From: Micavibrio_A sp040381535
Lineage (GTDB): Bacteria; Pseudomonadota; Alphaproteobacteria; Micavibrionales; Micavibrionaceae
NCBI GenBank assembly: GCA_040381535.1
Contig: JBEIHF010000007.1
Location: 15,134 to 79,133 of the forward strand
Reading direction: 5' to 3'
DNA length: 64,000 nucleotides
The notes under the pieces are model-generated. The model saw nothing but the letters and a program-made list of their open reading frames with translations, was not told the DNA's origin and ran no database searches. The translations under genes were made by a program, and so were the position numbers. Positions 36,642 to 46,450 of this stretch are shown here, piece by piece (within the stretch, counting starts at the first letter, position 1; every line of letters begins with the position of its first letter).

Positions 36642-37553
36642 ATGTGCCCATCACCCAGAGAAGCGTCCCAGACGCTCGCCGAAGCTCTTGAAGAATGCGT
36701 GGTGGGAGTCAACAAGACGATCTCGCGCCTTTTGCCGCAAACCGATCTCGCCGAAGACCGCTTGTACGAAGCCATGCGCCACGGCGTGCTTTCGGGCGGT
36801 AAACGTCTGCGCCCGTTTATGGTGATGCAATCTGCAAAACTTTTTAACTGCGATCCCGCGCGCGCACGGCGCGTTGCCGCCGCCGTGGAATTTCTGCACT
36901 GTTACTCCCTGATCCACGACGATCTTCCCGCCATGGACAACTCCGACATGCGCCGCGGTCAGCCGACGGTGCACATCCGCTACGATGAAGCGACCGCTAT
37001 CCTCGCAGGGGATTCTTTGCTCACGTTGGCGTTCGAAGTTATGGCGGACCGCGAAACGCATGCCGATCCGAATGTGCGCGTTGAACTCGTGCGCAAACTC
37101 GCCGAAGCGTCCGGCCCGCAAGGCATGGTCGGCGGGCAAATGCTCGACCTCATAGGCGAAAACGAAGAATTTGATCTGGGCACTATTTCCCGCATGCAAC
37201 GCATGAAAACAGGAAAACTGATGGCGTTCGCTTGCGAATCCGGCGCGATCCTCGGCAAGGCGGATGATTTGCACAAGAAAGCGCTCAACAATTACGCCTA
37301 CGATCTCGGCCTCGCCTTCCAAGTGACGGATGATGTTCTCGATGTGGAATCCACAACGATGATGACAGGCAAACCCGCAAACCAAGACGAGAAAGCCGGT
37401 AAATCCACGTTCGTATCCACCATGGGTAAGGAACAGGCGAAATCCCGAGCGCAAATGCTGGTCGACCAAGCCTGCCGCCACCTCAAAGTGTTCGAGGGCC
37501 GCGCGGAAATGCTGGAAGAACTCGCCCGCTACGTTCTGCAACGCAGATCATAA
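36642..37553 (+). CDS. ispA: Short-chain polyprenyl (farnesyl-type) diphosphate synthase
   Basis: 303 residues. Both aspartate-rich motifs of trans-prenyltransferases are present: DDLPAMDNSDMRRG (DDxxxxD form, FARM) and DDVLDVE (SARM), with GGKRLRPFMV near the N-terminus and GGQMLDL in the middle. Residues CYSLIHDD just upstream of the first motif fit a farnesyl-diphosphate synthase; a geranylgeranyl product cannot be excluded. It uses IPP and DMAPP from the MEP pathway. The YciI gene starts one base after its stop. Confidence 0.93.
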   Translation: MCPSPREASQTLAEALEECVVGVNKTISRLLPQTDLAEDRLYEAMRHGVLSGGKRLRPFMVMQSAKLFNCDPARARRVAAAVEFLHCYSLIHDDLPAMDNSDMRRGQPTVHIRYDEATAILAGDSLLTLAFEVMADRETHADPNVRVELVRKLAEASGPQGMVGGQMLDLIGENEEFDLGTISRMQRMKTGKLMAFACESGAILGKADDLHKKALNNYAYDLGLAFQVTDDVLDVESTTMMTGKPANQDEKAGKSTFVSTMGKEQAKSRAQMLVDQACRHLKVFEGRAEMLEELARYVLQRRS

Positions 37554-37554
37554 C

Positions 37555-37866
37555 ATGCAATTCCTGATCATCGCCCATGACGGAACGGACGAAGGCGCGA
37601 TGGACCGCCGCATGGCCGCCCGTCAATCGCATCTCGAGTTCTGCGCGCAATCTTTAAAAGACGGCAACCAGTATGTCGGCGCCGCCATGCTGGACGATGC
37701 GGGCAAGATGAAAGGTTCCGTCATGATCGTGGACTATCCCGACCGCGCCGCGGTGGACGCATGGTTGGCGAAGGAACCCTACGTTGTCGGCAAAGTGTGG
37801 AAGAACATAGAGGTTATTCCGTGCAAGATACCGGACACGTTCGCTCACTGCATTCCGAAGAAATAG
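37555..37866 (+). CDS. YciI-family protein
   Basis: 103 residues forming one YciI / ferredoxin-like alpha+beta domain: MQFLIIAHDGTD, the putative active-site His in RQSHLEFC (usual R-x-x-H), GSVMIVDYPDRAAVDAWLAKEPYVVG and a C-terminal cysteine. No enzyme activity is established for most members. It is probably cotranscribed with ispA. Its stop directly abuts the stop of the convergent gene. Confidence 0.88.
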   Translation: MQFLIIAHDGTDEGAMDRRMAARQSHLEFCAQSLKDGNQYVGAAMLDDAGKMKGSVMIVDYPDRAAVDAWLAKEPYVVGKVWKNIEVIPCKIPDTFAHCIPKK

Positions 37867-38802
37867 TTAAGGATCTTTGGGCTCGGGCGGTTTGTTCGAC
37901 CAATCGAGGGTAATGGGTTTGTAACCCGGCTGTTTTCTGAAGAATTCAGACAAACGGCGCGACATATCATATCTATGTGCGGCGTTTTCAACTATTTTGT
38001 TCCACATATCCGGATACGGTTCTATCTCGAACCATTCCTGACCGCCGAATTTATTTTTTGCCAGCTTCGCCGTACGGTTTTCCAGCCAGCTTACAACACC
38101 TTCGGCAAGCGGCTTTTCATCATCCCAGATAAAATCAGGATAACGGAGTCTTTTTATCTCAGGGAAACGTTCTCTAATAGCCAGACGGGCAATCATTTCC
38201 CGCGCCTCACAGAATGCTTTTTGTTCCTGACCAGCTTCGAACATAGCATCATCAGGCCTTTTCAATTGAAGCCTTCGGGTTCTATCCCCAGCCTCTACCT
38301 CCTTCAAATACAATTCTTTAATTTTTGTATTGAACGCCTGCATACCGTCGACACCCAGAAACGCTTGATAAACTCTTTCTTGTGTTTTTTCGAGATTCTC
38401 AGGAAAAAGATAGTTCTCTCCTTTGTAGGTGACTTTTTTCTTGGGCACAAAATCGAAAATATCGTTTTCCAAGTCGACATCTATTTTTGCACGATCCAAA
38501 GATTCTTGAGCCAGTCTTTCTATACGCTTGTTGAGTTTTGCAACGTCGGGTGAATGAACAGCATCGGGATCTTTTTCGATCATTTGCGTCCGGCGGAACA
38601 TAAGATCCATAGTATCGCCTTGGAGCAGAGGGTCGCCCTCCACTTCTTTTTGCAGCCGCGCATCCATCACAGGATCGGAAGCATCCGATTCCTTGTAAAG
38701 TTGAGCGTGCGAAAACCCATCGTAAAAATAGGATGTGATCAATTGTGAAAGATGAAGCGGGTAAGTTTCCGCAGACTTTGCAAAATGGGCAATATGATTC
38801 AT
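37867..38802 (-). CDS. Hypothetical protein
   Basis: 311 residues, soluble, charged, with long predicted helices (about residues 45-100 and 150-235). No signal peptide, membrane segment or catalytic motif is recognised. The C-terminus is Pro/Lys-rich (WSNKPPEPKDP). The bases look slightly more AT-rich than the ispA and dxs genes that flank it. It interrupts the usual xseB-ispA-dxs order, which suggests a later insertion; that is inference. Confidence 0.65.
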   Translation of the reverse strand: MNHIAHFAKSAETYPLHLSQLITSYFYDGFSHAQLYKESDASDPVMDARLQKEVEGDPLLQGDTMDLMFRRTQMIEKDPDAVHSPDVAKLNKRIERLAQESLDRAKIDVDLENDIFDFVPKKKVTYKGENYLFPENLEKTQERVYQAFLGVDGMQAFNTKIKELYLKEVEAGDRTRRLQLKRPDDAMFEAGQEQKAFCEAREMIARLAIRERFPEIKRLRYPDFIWDDEKPLAEGVVSWLENRTAKLAKNKFGGQEWFEIEPYPDMWNKIVENAAHRYDMSRRLSEFFRKQPGYKPITLDWSNKPPEPKDP

Positions 38803-38895
38803 GTGCCTTTTGTATCAAGCCTTATAATTATGTCAATACGCATAAACCATATTAATATGTAGCGCCAACCCCCCTAATTGGCTAAATAAGGAACT

Positions 38896-40809
38896 ATGAA
38901 ACAAGCCCCGAAATCTGCGGAAACGGCCAATAGCCGCACCCCTCTTCTGGACAGGATTAACGATCCGGCGGATTTGCGCGGCCTTGACATCGAACAATTG
39001 AAGCAAGTAGCGCATGAACTGCGCACCGAAACCATCGATGCGGTTTCCGTCACGGGCGGACATCTCGGTGCGGGTCTGGGCGTCGTGGAACTCACCGTTG
39101 CCATTCATGCCGTCTTCGATACGCCATCCGACAAATTGATCTGGGATGTCGGCCACCAAGCCTACCCTCATAAAATTCTCACCGGCCGCCGCGACCGCAT
39201 TCGCACGCTGCGCATGGGCGGCGGATTGTCAGGCTTCACGAAACGCAGCGAAAGCGAATATGACCCATTCGGAGCCGCGCATTCTTCGACCTCTATCTCC
39301 GCAGGTTTGGGCATGGCGGTTGCGCGTGATCTATCGGGAGGGAACAACCACATCATCGCCGTGATCGGCGATGGCGCGATGAGCGCGGGTATGGCCTACG
39401 AAGCCATGAACAATGCAGGCACGCTTAAATCCAAGATGATCGTCATCTTGAACGACAACAACATGTCTATTGCACCGCCAGTCGGTGCGATGAGCGAGCA
39501 TTTGACGAACCTTGTATCAAGCAAGCCTTATCTGACCGCACGCGATGTCGCCAAAAAATTCGCCAATATGCTCCCTGCCCCCATCAAGAACGCGGCGAAG
39601 CGTGCGGAAGAGACAGCGCGCGCGGCACTCGGCGGCGGCACGATGTTTGAAGAAATGGGTTTTTATTATATCGGCCCTGTGGACGGGCATGATTTGGAAC
39701 ACCTCGTTTCCATTTTAAAAAACATGAAGGACAATCCGCCAAATGGGCCTGTCCTCATCCACGCCATCACCAAAAAAGGCAAAGGCTATGCGCCTGCCGA
39801 AAGCTCCGCCGACAAAATGCACGGCGTCACAAAATTCGATGTGGTAACGGGCAGCCAGCAAAAGGCGAAAGCCAACGCCCCTACCTACACCAAAGTTTTC
39901 GCGCAAAGTTTGATTGCCGAAGCACGCAAAGATGAAAAGATCGTCGCCATCACGGGCGCTATGCCGTCTGGCACGGGTCTCGATTTATTTGGATACGAAT
40001 TCCCCGAGCGCACATTCGATGTCGGCATCGCCGAACAACACGCCGTTACATTCGCGGCGGGGCTTGCCTGTGAAGGATTCAAACCTTTCGCGACGATTTA
40101 TTCCACATTCCTGCAACGCGCCTATGACCAGATCGTGCATGACGTGGCGTTACAAAATCTGCCCGTGCGTTTTGCGATGGACCGCGCAGGGCTTGTCGGC
40201 GCGGACGGCGCAACGCACGCAGGGTCCTTCGATGTGGCGTATCTCGGATGCCTTCCCAACATGGTCATCATGGCCGCAGGCGACGAAGCGGAACTCGTCC
40301 ACATGGTAACTACCGCAGCGGCCTACAGCGAAGGCCCGATTGCGCTTCGTTATCCTCGCGGAGAAGGCTTTGGCATCGAAATGCCGGCCCAAGGCAATGT
40401 GTTAGAAATCGGCAAAGGCCGCATCGTAAAAGAAGGCACCGATGTTGCCATTCTCTCTTTCGGCACGCGCCTCCACGAATCTTTGATGGCGGCTGAATTG
40501 GCTGCGCAGAAAAACATTTCCGTGACCGTAGCCGATGCACGCTTTGCCAAGCCACTCGATGAATCCCTCATCCGTGATCTAGCAAAAAACCACAAGGCAA
40601 TCATCACGGTGGAAGAAGGCTCCATCGGCGGGTTCGGATCTTACGTGCTGGAATTCCTTTCCCGCGAAGGCTTGCTCGATAACGGCAAGCTAAAGGCGCG
40701 GACCATGCACCTGCCCGATATTTTCCAAGACCACGATTCGCCTGAAAAACAGTATGAAACCGCGCAATTGGCCGCCAAACATATTGCGAAAACAATTTTT
40801 AGCACCTAG
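38896..40809 (+). CDS. dxs: 1-deoxy-D-xylulose-5-phosphate synthase
   Basis: 637 residues. First MEP-pathway enzyme: pyruvate and glyceraldehyde 3-phosphate to DXP, TPP-dependent. Visible: [35 protein letters not shown], the TPP/Mg2+ motif [18 protein letters not shown] with the later NDNNMSI, and the pyrimidine-domain Glu in [16 protein letters not shown]. The C-terminal transketolase domain is intact. Ten bases after its stop the HAD hydrolase begins. Confidence 0.97.
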   Translation: MKQAPKSAETANSRTPLLDRINDPADLRGLDIEQLKQVAHELRTETIDAVSVTGGHLGAGLGVVELTVAIHAVFDTPSDKLIWDVGHQAYPHKILTGRRDRIRTLRMGGGLSGFTKRSESEYDPFGAAHSSTSISAGLGMAVARDLSGGNNHIIAVIGDGAMSAGMAYEAMNNAGTLKSKMIVILNDNNMSIAPPVGAMSEHLTNLVSSKPYLTARDVAKKFANMLPAPIKNAAKRAEETARAALGGGTMFEEMGFYYIGPVDGHDLEHLVSILKNMKDNPPNGPVLIHAITKKGKGYAPAESSADKMHGVTKFDVVTGSQQKAKANAPTYTKVFAQSLIAEARKDEKIVAITGAMPSGTGLDLFGYEFPERTFDVGIAEQHAVTFAAGLACEGFKPFATIYSTFLQRAYDQIVHDVALQNLPVRFAMDRAGLVGADGATHAGSFDVAYLGCLPNMVIMAAGDEAELVHMVTTAAAYSEGPIALRYPRGEGFGIEMPAQGNVLEIGKGRIVKEGTDVAILSFGTRLHESLMAAELAAQKNISVTVADARFAKPLDESLIRDLAKNHKAIITVEEGSIGGFGSYVLEFLSREGLLDNGKLKARTMHLPDIFQDHDSPEKQYETAQLAAKHIAKTIFST

Positions 40810-40818
40810 CATTTCATT

Positions 40819-41508
40819 ATGAACATTGCACGGCCCACCATTGTTCTGTTCGACATGGACGGCACCACGGTCCGCCATATCAATCCGCGCATCCTAGGGG
40901 CACTTGAAGTTATCGACGATGCGATGTTTAAGGCATCAAGCTGGGTGTACCGCAAAAAACCCCACCCTAATTTTTCTGCCGATGAGGGCAAAAAACAGCG
41001 CCTGCTCGTCCACCGCGCGCTTCATAAAATCCGGCGCGGCGAAGTCGATCAGATCGTCCAACCCTGTCCCGGAATCTACGCACTGCTGAATTTATTCCGC
41101 TCCGAAGGCATTCCACTTGGCATCGTTTCCAACGGTCTGGGCAAAGGTTATGGCTACGACATATTGAACAAATTCAATCTGGACGGTTTTTTTAAAACAC
41201 AAGTGTTCCGCGAAGATATTCAATGGTCAAAACCGCATCCTGATCCGATCCTGCGCGCCCTCAAAGGCATCAAAGACCCGCTCACCAAAGACGATGTCAT
41301 TTGGTACATAGGAGATCGGCACAAGGATATCCTAGCCGCTGTTGCCGCGGACAAAATTTTACCCGCAAAAGTCATTCCGTTTTCGTACGGCGTGAAAGGT
41401 GTGGCGGCTTTGTTCGAAAAGGGTTATTCGCCCGATCACATCATCGTGAATTATACGGATTTTGCCGGACGGATTTATCCGATCATTCGTCCATTAGCGC
41501 AAACGTAA
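40819..41508 (+). CDS. HAD-family hydrolase
   Basis: 229 residues. Motif I is FDMDGTTVRH (nucleophile Asp and acid Asp), motif II lies in GIVSNGLGKG, the motif III Lys is in WSKPHPDPI, and motif IV is IGDRHKDI. The extra helical cap follows motif I and includes KASSWVYRKKPHPNF. It is probably a phosphatase of a small phosphorylated metabolite; the distant similarity to phosphoglycolate-phosphatase types is not enough for a name. It lies 9 bp after dxs and overlaps the 3' end of sppA by 15 bp on the opposite strand. Confidence 0.85.
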   Translation: MNIARPTIVLFDMDGTTVRHINPRILGALEVIDDAMFKASSWVYRKKPHPNFSADEGKKQRLLVHRALHKIRRGEVDQIVQPCPGIYALLNLFRSEGIPLGIVSNGLGKGYGYDILNKFNLDGFFKTQVFREDIQWSKPHPDPILRALKGIKDPLTKDDVIWYIGDRHKDILAAVAADKILPAKVIPFSYGVKGVAALFEKGYSPDHIIVNYTDFAGRIYPIIRPLAQT

Positions 41509-43335
41509 ATCCGGATCGTAAGCCTGTGTCAGGCCGCTACGCTGCACCGTTTCCACACGCCGGAACATATCACCCAACACCGTATCACCGAGCCAGTTTT
41601 GGAAGAATACCTGCTGGCCCATCATGTACATCAATTGTTCGATCGGCGTAAGCGGTTTTGGAATGATATGAATGTCGAGTTGGGTACGATCCCTCTGCCC
41701 CACGAGAGATGCCGTGTAATCCAGCGCGACATCTAGCCCGCCCAGTTCATCGATCAAACCGTTTTCTTTCGCCTGTAACCCCGTCCATGCGCGCCCCTTG
41801 GCGATGGTACGTACTTTGGCGGGGTCCATCTTGCGGCCGTTAGCAACGCGTTCGATAAACGAAGCGTAAGTATCGTCGATAGCGACTTCCAATGCGGCGC
41901 GTTCGGAATCTTTCAACGGCACATTGGGCGACCAGATTTGTGCATTTTCACCCCATTTCATGCCGCCCCAGTTGATACCGAGTTTCTTCCACATCTGGCT
42001 GACTTCGAATTTGCCCATGATGACGCCGATGGAGCCCGTCAGCGTGGTCGGAAGCGCGTAAATCTTGTCCGCATCGACCGTTACCCAATATCCGCCCGAA
42101 GCCGCGAGCGGCCCCATGGAAACTATGATCTTCTTGCCTTTTTCCTTGGCGTGGACGATGGCGCGGCGAATGGTTTCTGAGGCGGTTGGCGATCCGCCCG
42201 GTGAATCGACACGCACAACGATGGCCTTGATGTCTTCATTCTCGCTAGCTTCATCAATAGCGTTAGCGATGTAATCGCTGGTTGTAAAACCAGGTTCGGG
42301 GTCAGCCCCCGGGATGATTTCACCCGCAATACGCACAAGCGCCACTTGCGGACCCTTTTTTTTCATCGGCGCGCCGATGCCTGAAAAATAATCTTCCAGC
42401 GCGATCAACGGCAAATCTTCATCGTTCTTTTTGTTCGTGATGCGTTTTTGTATTTCATCGAGCATAAGATCGGAATAATCAAGACGCGTGATAAGGCCAG
42501 CCGCCAGTGCGTCTTTGCCAGTTATTAGACCTTTGTTTAAATTTGCTTCTAAAACGGACGCGGTAATTTTGCGATCAACCAGAATATCTTGCGCGATCTG
42601 CCCTGAAAGGCTTTCCAAAATCGATTGCATCATTTCACGGTTGGGTTCGGACATGCGTTCATTGGTGAACGATTCCATCGCGGATTTATATTCTTCACGA
42701 TGCAAGAATTCAGGCTTGGCGCCAATTTTATCGAGCGCGGCGCGGGCAAAAGGCATTTCCATCGAAAGCCCCGTAATAGTTACCATGCCCACGGGCTGCA
42801 TCCATATCTCATCAAATGCAGAAGCCAGATAATAGGCCCCTATACCACTTCCGGCATCCGCAAAAGACGCGGTATAAACATGCGCGAATTTTCCGCTGGA
42901 ACGTAAACGCTTGATAGCCACGCGCAGTTCTTGAATATGCGCGAGTTCCATGCCGCCTTGATCCAAGGATACCAGAAGGCCGCGCACGCGCGGGTCAATA
43001 GACGCCTGATCGATGGTGGCGATCAGGTCACCGATGGTGATGCCTGCGGCGGCAAAAGGATCGGCGAAAGAACGCGCATGCTCCGTCTCCCCTATGGGAT
43101 CCGTGATGTTGAGCACCAAAATCATATCATTTGGCAAAGCCGACTTCTTTTTACCTTCGTAGGAAAAAAGCGAAATCGTGCCCATCACACATAAAAACAA
43201 TATGATCCCGCCGATAACCGTGCAGGTTTTACGGATCGTATGGCCGATAATGCGCCATATGTTCCATCGCGCCTTGGAAATATCTGATTTTCGGGGAGCG
43301 GATTTGTAAAAATAAGAACCGATGCGCCGTTTCAT
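41494..43335 (-). CDS. sppA: Signal peptide peptidase SppA, 67K type
   Basis: 613 residues with an N-terminal basic segment and one transmembrane helix (about residues 35-57). Two tandem ClpP-like domains follow. The catalytic dyad is split between them: the general-base Lys in HREEYKSAMESFTNERM in the first and the nucleophile Ser in VSMGPLAASGGYWVTVDAD in the second; RVDSPGGSPTASETIRRA and LTGSIGVIMGKFEVS are conserved. It degrades signal peptides in the inner membrane. A perfect 7-bp inverted repeat sits 28 bp upstream of its start. Confidence 0.94.
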   Translation of the reverse strand: MKRRIGSYFYKSAPRKSDISKARWNIWRIIGHTIRKTCTVIGGIILFLCVMGTISLFSYEGKKKSALPNDMILVLNITDPIGETEHARSFADPFAAAGITIGDLIATIDQASIDPRVRGLLVSLDQGGMELAHIQELRVAIKRLRSSGKFAHVYTASFADAGSGIGAYYLASAFDEIWMQPVGMVTITGLSMEMPFARAALDKIGAKPEFLHREEYKSAMESFTNERMSEPNREMMQSILESLSGQIAQDILVDRKITASVLEANLNKGLITGKDALAAGLITRLDYSDLMLDEIQKRITNKKNDEDLPLIALEDYFSGIGAPMKKKGPQVALVRIAGEIIPGADPEPGFTTSDYIANAIDEASENEDIKAIVVRVDSPGGSPTASETIRRAIVHAKEKGKKIIVSMGPLAASGGYWVTVDADKIYALPTTLTGSIGVIMGKFEVSQMWKKLGINWGGMKWGENAQIWSPNVPLKDSERAALEVAIDDTYASFIERVANGRKMDPAKVRTIAKGRAWTGLQAKENGLIDELGGLDVALDYTASLVGQRDRTQLDIHIIPKPLTPIEQLMYMMGQQVFFQNWLGDTVLGDMFRRVETVQRSGLTQAYDPDLRLR

Positions 43336-43362
43336 GAAACCTGCCTTTTTGAATGCCTAGAT

Positions 43363-43383
43363 TTTAATCCGTTAACGATTAAA
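43363..43383. repeat. Short inverted repeat upstream of sppA
   Basis: TTTAATC and GATTAAA are 7-bp perfect arms around CGTTAAC. It lies 28 bp before the sppA start in an AT-rich stretch, so it could be an operator or a promoter-associated repeat. No regulator is known from sequence. Confidence 0.35.
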
Positions 43384-43501
43384 GTCACGCGGCATTTTAA
43401 CGGAACCAACCCTAATTTCACACGTTTATCAGAGGTATATGGATTTCCCATGACCAAAAACCTCAGGGCAACCTGTGGGGCGGCTAAAAGAGAGAGAATA
43501 G

Positions 43502-44269
43502 TTAAAATAATTTTTTGAATAAGGTGTTCGTTTCGGCGGAAATTTTTTCGATCAAGCCCGCCATCACAGGAGTATAGTTACCATGCAAGACTTCATTCAT
43601 GATTTTTACATCCGGGGCGATCAATCGTTGATATGGCTCCAAGTCGACCTCAGACAGCGGCGCGAAGCGGTTGAAATGTTCCGGAAAAAAACGAAAGTCC
43701 CACCACTCCACAGGCAGGGGCAATATTTCCTGCCCTACAGCGACACCGGCTTCCACCATGGCGGATTCAAGAGCGGTACGGTTTTTAAGGATGACCTTGC
43801 GCTCGGCTTCGCCACAGTCAAATTCAGTGTAACCTCTTCCCGCGGGATTATCGTCCGTGGGCGATTCCGCAAAAAAATCAAAAGATGTCCCCATATTTAC
43901 TGAAATTCCGTTTTCATCGCGTGGCCAGATATCGACAGCCATGCCACGCGGATGTGCTCCACAACCGGGCTTTGATACCAACATGGGCGAAAATCCATGC
44001 ACAGCCATTAGCTCCTGCGCCTCGGTGGGGCGCAGGCAATCGAACACTTCAAGCGTCCAGTTATGGCGTTTGTGACAGGCCAGCGCGGCAAGCAGGACCA
44101 CGGGCGTAAAATCCTTGTGCGCCCATATGATCTTGGCATCGTCGTGATAAAGTCCCTTGAATAAATTATACTCGTAATTGCGGTCCGCGTAAGCCAGATG
44201 GATTTTGATCGGAAAATCGCGCTCGAAAGCGTTTAGAGGAACAAGATCGGCGGGCGATATTTTTTCCAT
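43502..44269 (-). CDS. VanX/DdpX-like D-alanyl-D-alanine dipeptidase (M15D) with altered zinc ligand
   Basis: 255 residues. The family blocks are VFDCLRPTEAQ, then PGCGAHPRGMAVDIWPR holding the first two zinc ligands (His and Asp of S/G-x-H-x-x-G-x-A-x-D), MGTSFDFFAE, and the last block PVEWWDFRFFPEHFN. In VanX-type enzymes that block is E-W-W-H, in which the Glu is catalytic and the His is the third zinc ligand; here the His is Asp (GAC). Asp can bind zinc, but activity is uncertain. No signal peptide, so it is probably cytosolic, with a role in D-Ala-D-Ala turnover, not antibiotic resistance. The gene stands alone, 10 bp downstream of the DUF4189 gene on the same strand. Confidence 0.8.
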   Translation of the reverse strand: MEKISPADLVPLNAFERDFPIKIHLAYADRNYEYNLFKGLYHDDAKIIWAHKDFTPVVLLAALACHKRHNWTLEVFDCLRPTEAQELMAVHGFSPMLVSKPGCGAHPRGMAVDIWPRDENGISVNMGTSFDFFAESPTDDNPAGRGYTEFDCGEAERKVILKNRTALESAMVEAGVAVGQEILPLPVEWWDFRFFPEHFNRFAPLSEVDLEPYQRLIAPDVKIMNEVLHGNYTPVMAGLIEKISAETNTLFKKLF

Positions 44270-44279
44270 GACACCTTAT

Positions 44280-44750
44280 TTATTGTGAGCAAAAGGATTT
44301 GGCTATTCTGCATCCCGAGGGCGCTATGTTCTCGCATATCCTTAAAGCTTTGCGTTCGGCGGAGGATTGAGTTTTACCCCAATCCGCGCCATACGCGCCG
44401 CCACGGTCACTCTTCAATCCCATATTCAAACCGACATCGCCTTTTGGTTTAACGGCAATCGCGCCGCAAGCATCATAAAAATAAACCGTGATCTGGCAAT
44501 CCATAGGCTTGGAATTGCCGGTGGCACATTGTTTTTTGGCGGCGTCTTCCGCTTCCATTTGTGACGCCGCGTTCTGGCTGATGCCGTAATCCAGTGTTTT
44601 CGGTGAAACGGCAATTGCTGCATATTGCGGCGTTTTGGGGAATTCGGGCTGCGGTGTCGCAATCGTCGGCGTGTTCGGGATTGGGTCTACGGCGAAAACC
44701 TGAGCGGGGAAGAACACAAGAACCATGATTATTACAAGGAATATTCTCAT
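44280..44750 (-). CDS. Secreted DUF4189-domain protein
   Basis: 156 residues with a signal peptide (MRIFLVIIMVLVFFPAQVFA, cleavage after Ala20). The mature part matches the DUF4189 layout: YAAIAVSPKTLDYGIS, AEDAAKKQCATGN, a Cys in DCQITVYFYDACGAIAV, and a second repeat AERKALRICENIAPSGCRIAKSFC. The even number of Cys residues suggests disulfides. Function of the domain is unknown. aroC lies 15 bp upstream on the same strand. Confidence 0.82.
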   Translation of the reverse strand: MRIFLVIIMVLVFFPAQVFAVDPIPNTPTIATPQPEFPKTPQYAAIAVSPKTLDYGISQNAASQMEAEDAAKKQCATGNSKPMDCQITVYFYDACGAIAVKPKGDVGLNMGLKSDRGGAYGADWGKTQSSAERKALRICENIAPSGCRIAKSFCSQ

Positions 44751-44765
44751 GTTTGTTTCTCCTCG

Positions 44766-45845
44766 TTATAAATTCTGGGCTTTATGACGCAGCCAGTGGT
44801 CGGCCAGCACACAAGCCATCATCGCTTCGGCGACGGGCGTACCGCGCAGGCCTACGCACGGGTCGTGGCGGCCTTTGGTGACGATGTCGGTTTCAGTGCC
44901 TTGATTGTCGATGGTTTTAACGGGCGTCAGAATAGATGATGTGGGTTTGAACGCGACACGGCAGACGATCTCCTGGCCTGTCGAAATACCGCCCAGAATG
45001 CCGCCAGCATTGTTGGATTGGAACACGGCCTTGCCATCTTTCATGCGGATTTCATCGGCATTCTCTTCACCGCCCATCAAAACGGAATCAAACCCAGCGC
45101 CTATTTCCACGCCCTTCACGGCGTTGATCGAAATCATCGCTTTGGCCAGATCGGAATCCAGCTTGTCATACACAGGCGCGCCCAATCCTGCGGGAATACC
45201 ACTTGCGACGATTTCAACGATGGTGCCTGCGGATGAACCGCTTTTGCGTTTTTCATCGAGAAATTTTTCGAACGTTTCAACAGACGAAGCATCGGGCGTC
45301 CAGAACGAATTTTGATCAACCTGATTCCAATCCCAATTCGCACGGTTGATCTTGTGTGGGCCAATCTGCACCACCGCCCCGCGGATTTTCACATCGCCCA
45401 TCGCGGTTTCCAAAATTTTGCGGGCGATGGCACCAGCCGCAACACGCATCGCCGTTTCACGCGCGGATGATCTGCCGCCGCCGCGGTAATCGCGAATGCC
45501 GTATTTGGAGTCATAGGTGAAATCGGCATGACCGGGGCGGTATTTGGACGCGATATCGCCGTAATCTTTCGAACGTGCGTCTACGTTTTCGATGAGGAGC
45601 CCAATCGGCGTTCCCGTCGTCTGTCCTTCAAACACGCCTGATAAAATACGCACCTCGTCAGGCTCCTGACGCTGCGTCGTGTGGCGGCTTTGCCCCGGCT
45701 TGCGGCGGTTGAGATATTTTTGAATATCGGCTTCGGTGAGCGTCATGCGCGGCGGCACGCCATCCACGATGGCACCTATGGCCTCGCCGTGGCTTTCCCC
45801 GAAGGTCTGGTATTGAAATAATGTTCCGAAGCGGTTTCCTGACAT
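44766..45845 (-). CDS. aroC: Chorismate synthase
   Basis: 359 residues. FMN-dependent last step of the shikimate pathway (EPSP to chorismate). The three family signatures are present: [17 protein letters not shown] near the N-terminus, [18 protein letters not shown] in the middle and [19 protein letters not shown] near the C-terminus. Full length, with no odd features. Confidence 0.97.
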   Translation of the reverse strand: MSGNRFGTLFQYQTFGESHGEAIGAIVDGVPPRMTLTEADIQKYLNRRKPGQSRHTTQRQEPDEVRILSGVFEGQTTGTPIGLLIENVDARSKDYGDIASKYRPGHADFTYDSKYGIRDYRGGGRSSARETAMRVAAGAIARKILETAMGDVKIRGAVVQIGPHKINRANWDWNQVDQNSFWTPDASSVETFEKFLDEKRKSGSSAGTIVEIVASGIPAGLGAPVYDKLDSDLAKAMISINAVKGVEIGAGFDSVLMGGEENADEIRMKDGKAVFQSNNAGGILGGISTGQEIVCRVAFKPTSSILTPVKTIDNQGTETDIVTKGRHDPCVGLRGTPVAEAMMACVLADHWLRHKAQNL

Positions 45846-45887
45846 GGCTAATTTATTACCACGAAGCTTTTGAAAATCGAAGGATTT

Positions 45888-46448
45888 TTAGTTTTTCTTA
45901 TTTGATAGTATTTTATAGGCCTTCCATACCCAAAATAACAGCCAGCCATACCCCCCAATAACGACCACCAATAATCCATAGTAAGTGAAATTATCCGGAT
46001 GGCGAGAAATCGCACTAAAATAATAGGGCAGTGTGGTTACCGAAAAATAAACCGCCAATGCAAGCATTGCCGCCATAACACCCAATGCAACATTCTTGTG
46101 CCGCAGCCAATTGGCATAAACTACATCGTATTTATCCGGTGGGCGCGTCGGCATATCGGATTTTTGCATTCCTTTGATCAGGGTTTTTTCTATGCCTAAA
46201 TTTAAGACAAAAACCAAAACAAACCCTGCAAACAAGTAGGTCGTGTCGATGTCGGTGAAAAGTACGACAAACAAAGCTACAACTAAGAAATACAGCCGTG
46301 CGGACAAATAGCTGCGCAAAACGGTTTCTTGTTTAGGCGTCTCTACGACATAACCAGCTTTTCCTGTCACGGGGAAAAACACAGTTGCGCCTTGCTCATC
46401 TTTTTCAAACCAGCGGTCTATATAAGTCTTAATGATTTTAGTTTCCAC
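45888..46448 (-). CDS. Membrane protein of unknown function
   Basis: 186 residues with four predicted transmembrane helices (about residues 48-66, 68-86, 120-138 and 150-172) and short cytosolic ends rich in Lys and Asp. No motif is recognised. The start lies 2 bp after the fabI stop on the same strand, so it is probably cotranscribed with fabI. Function unknown. Confidence 0.7.
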   Translation of the reverse strand: METKIIKTYIDRWFEKDEQGATVFFPVTGKAGYVVETPKQETVLRSYLSARLYFLVVALFVVLFTDIDTTYLFAGFVLVFVLNLGIEKTLIKGMQKSDMPTRPPDKYDVVYANWLRHKNVALGVMAAMLALAVYFSVTTLPYYFSAISRHPDNFTYYGLLVVVIGGYGWLLFWVWKAYKILSNKKN

Positions 46449-46450
46449 GT

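Noticed and set aside
36651..37541. 296-residue open frame antisense to ispA
   Set aside because: The plus-strand frame is a clear prenyl diphosphate synthase with both aspartate-rich motifs.
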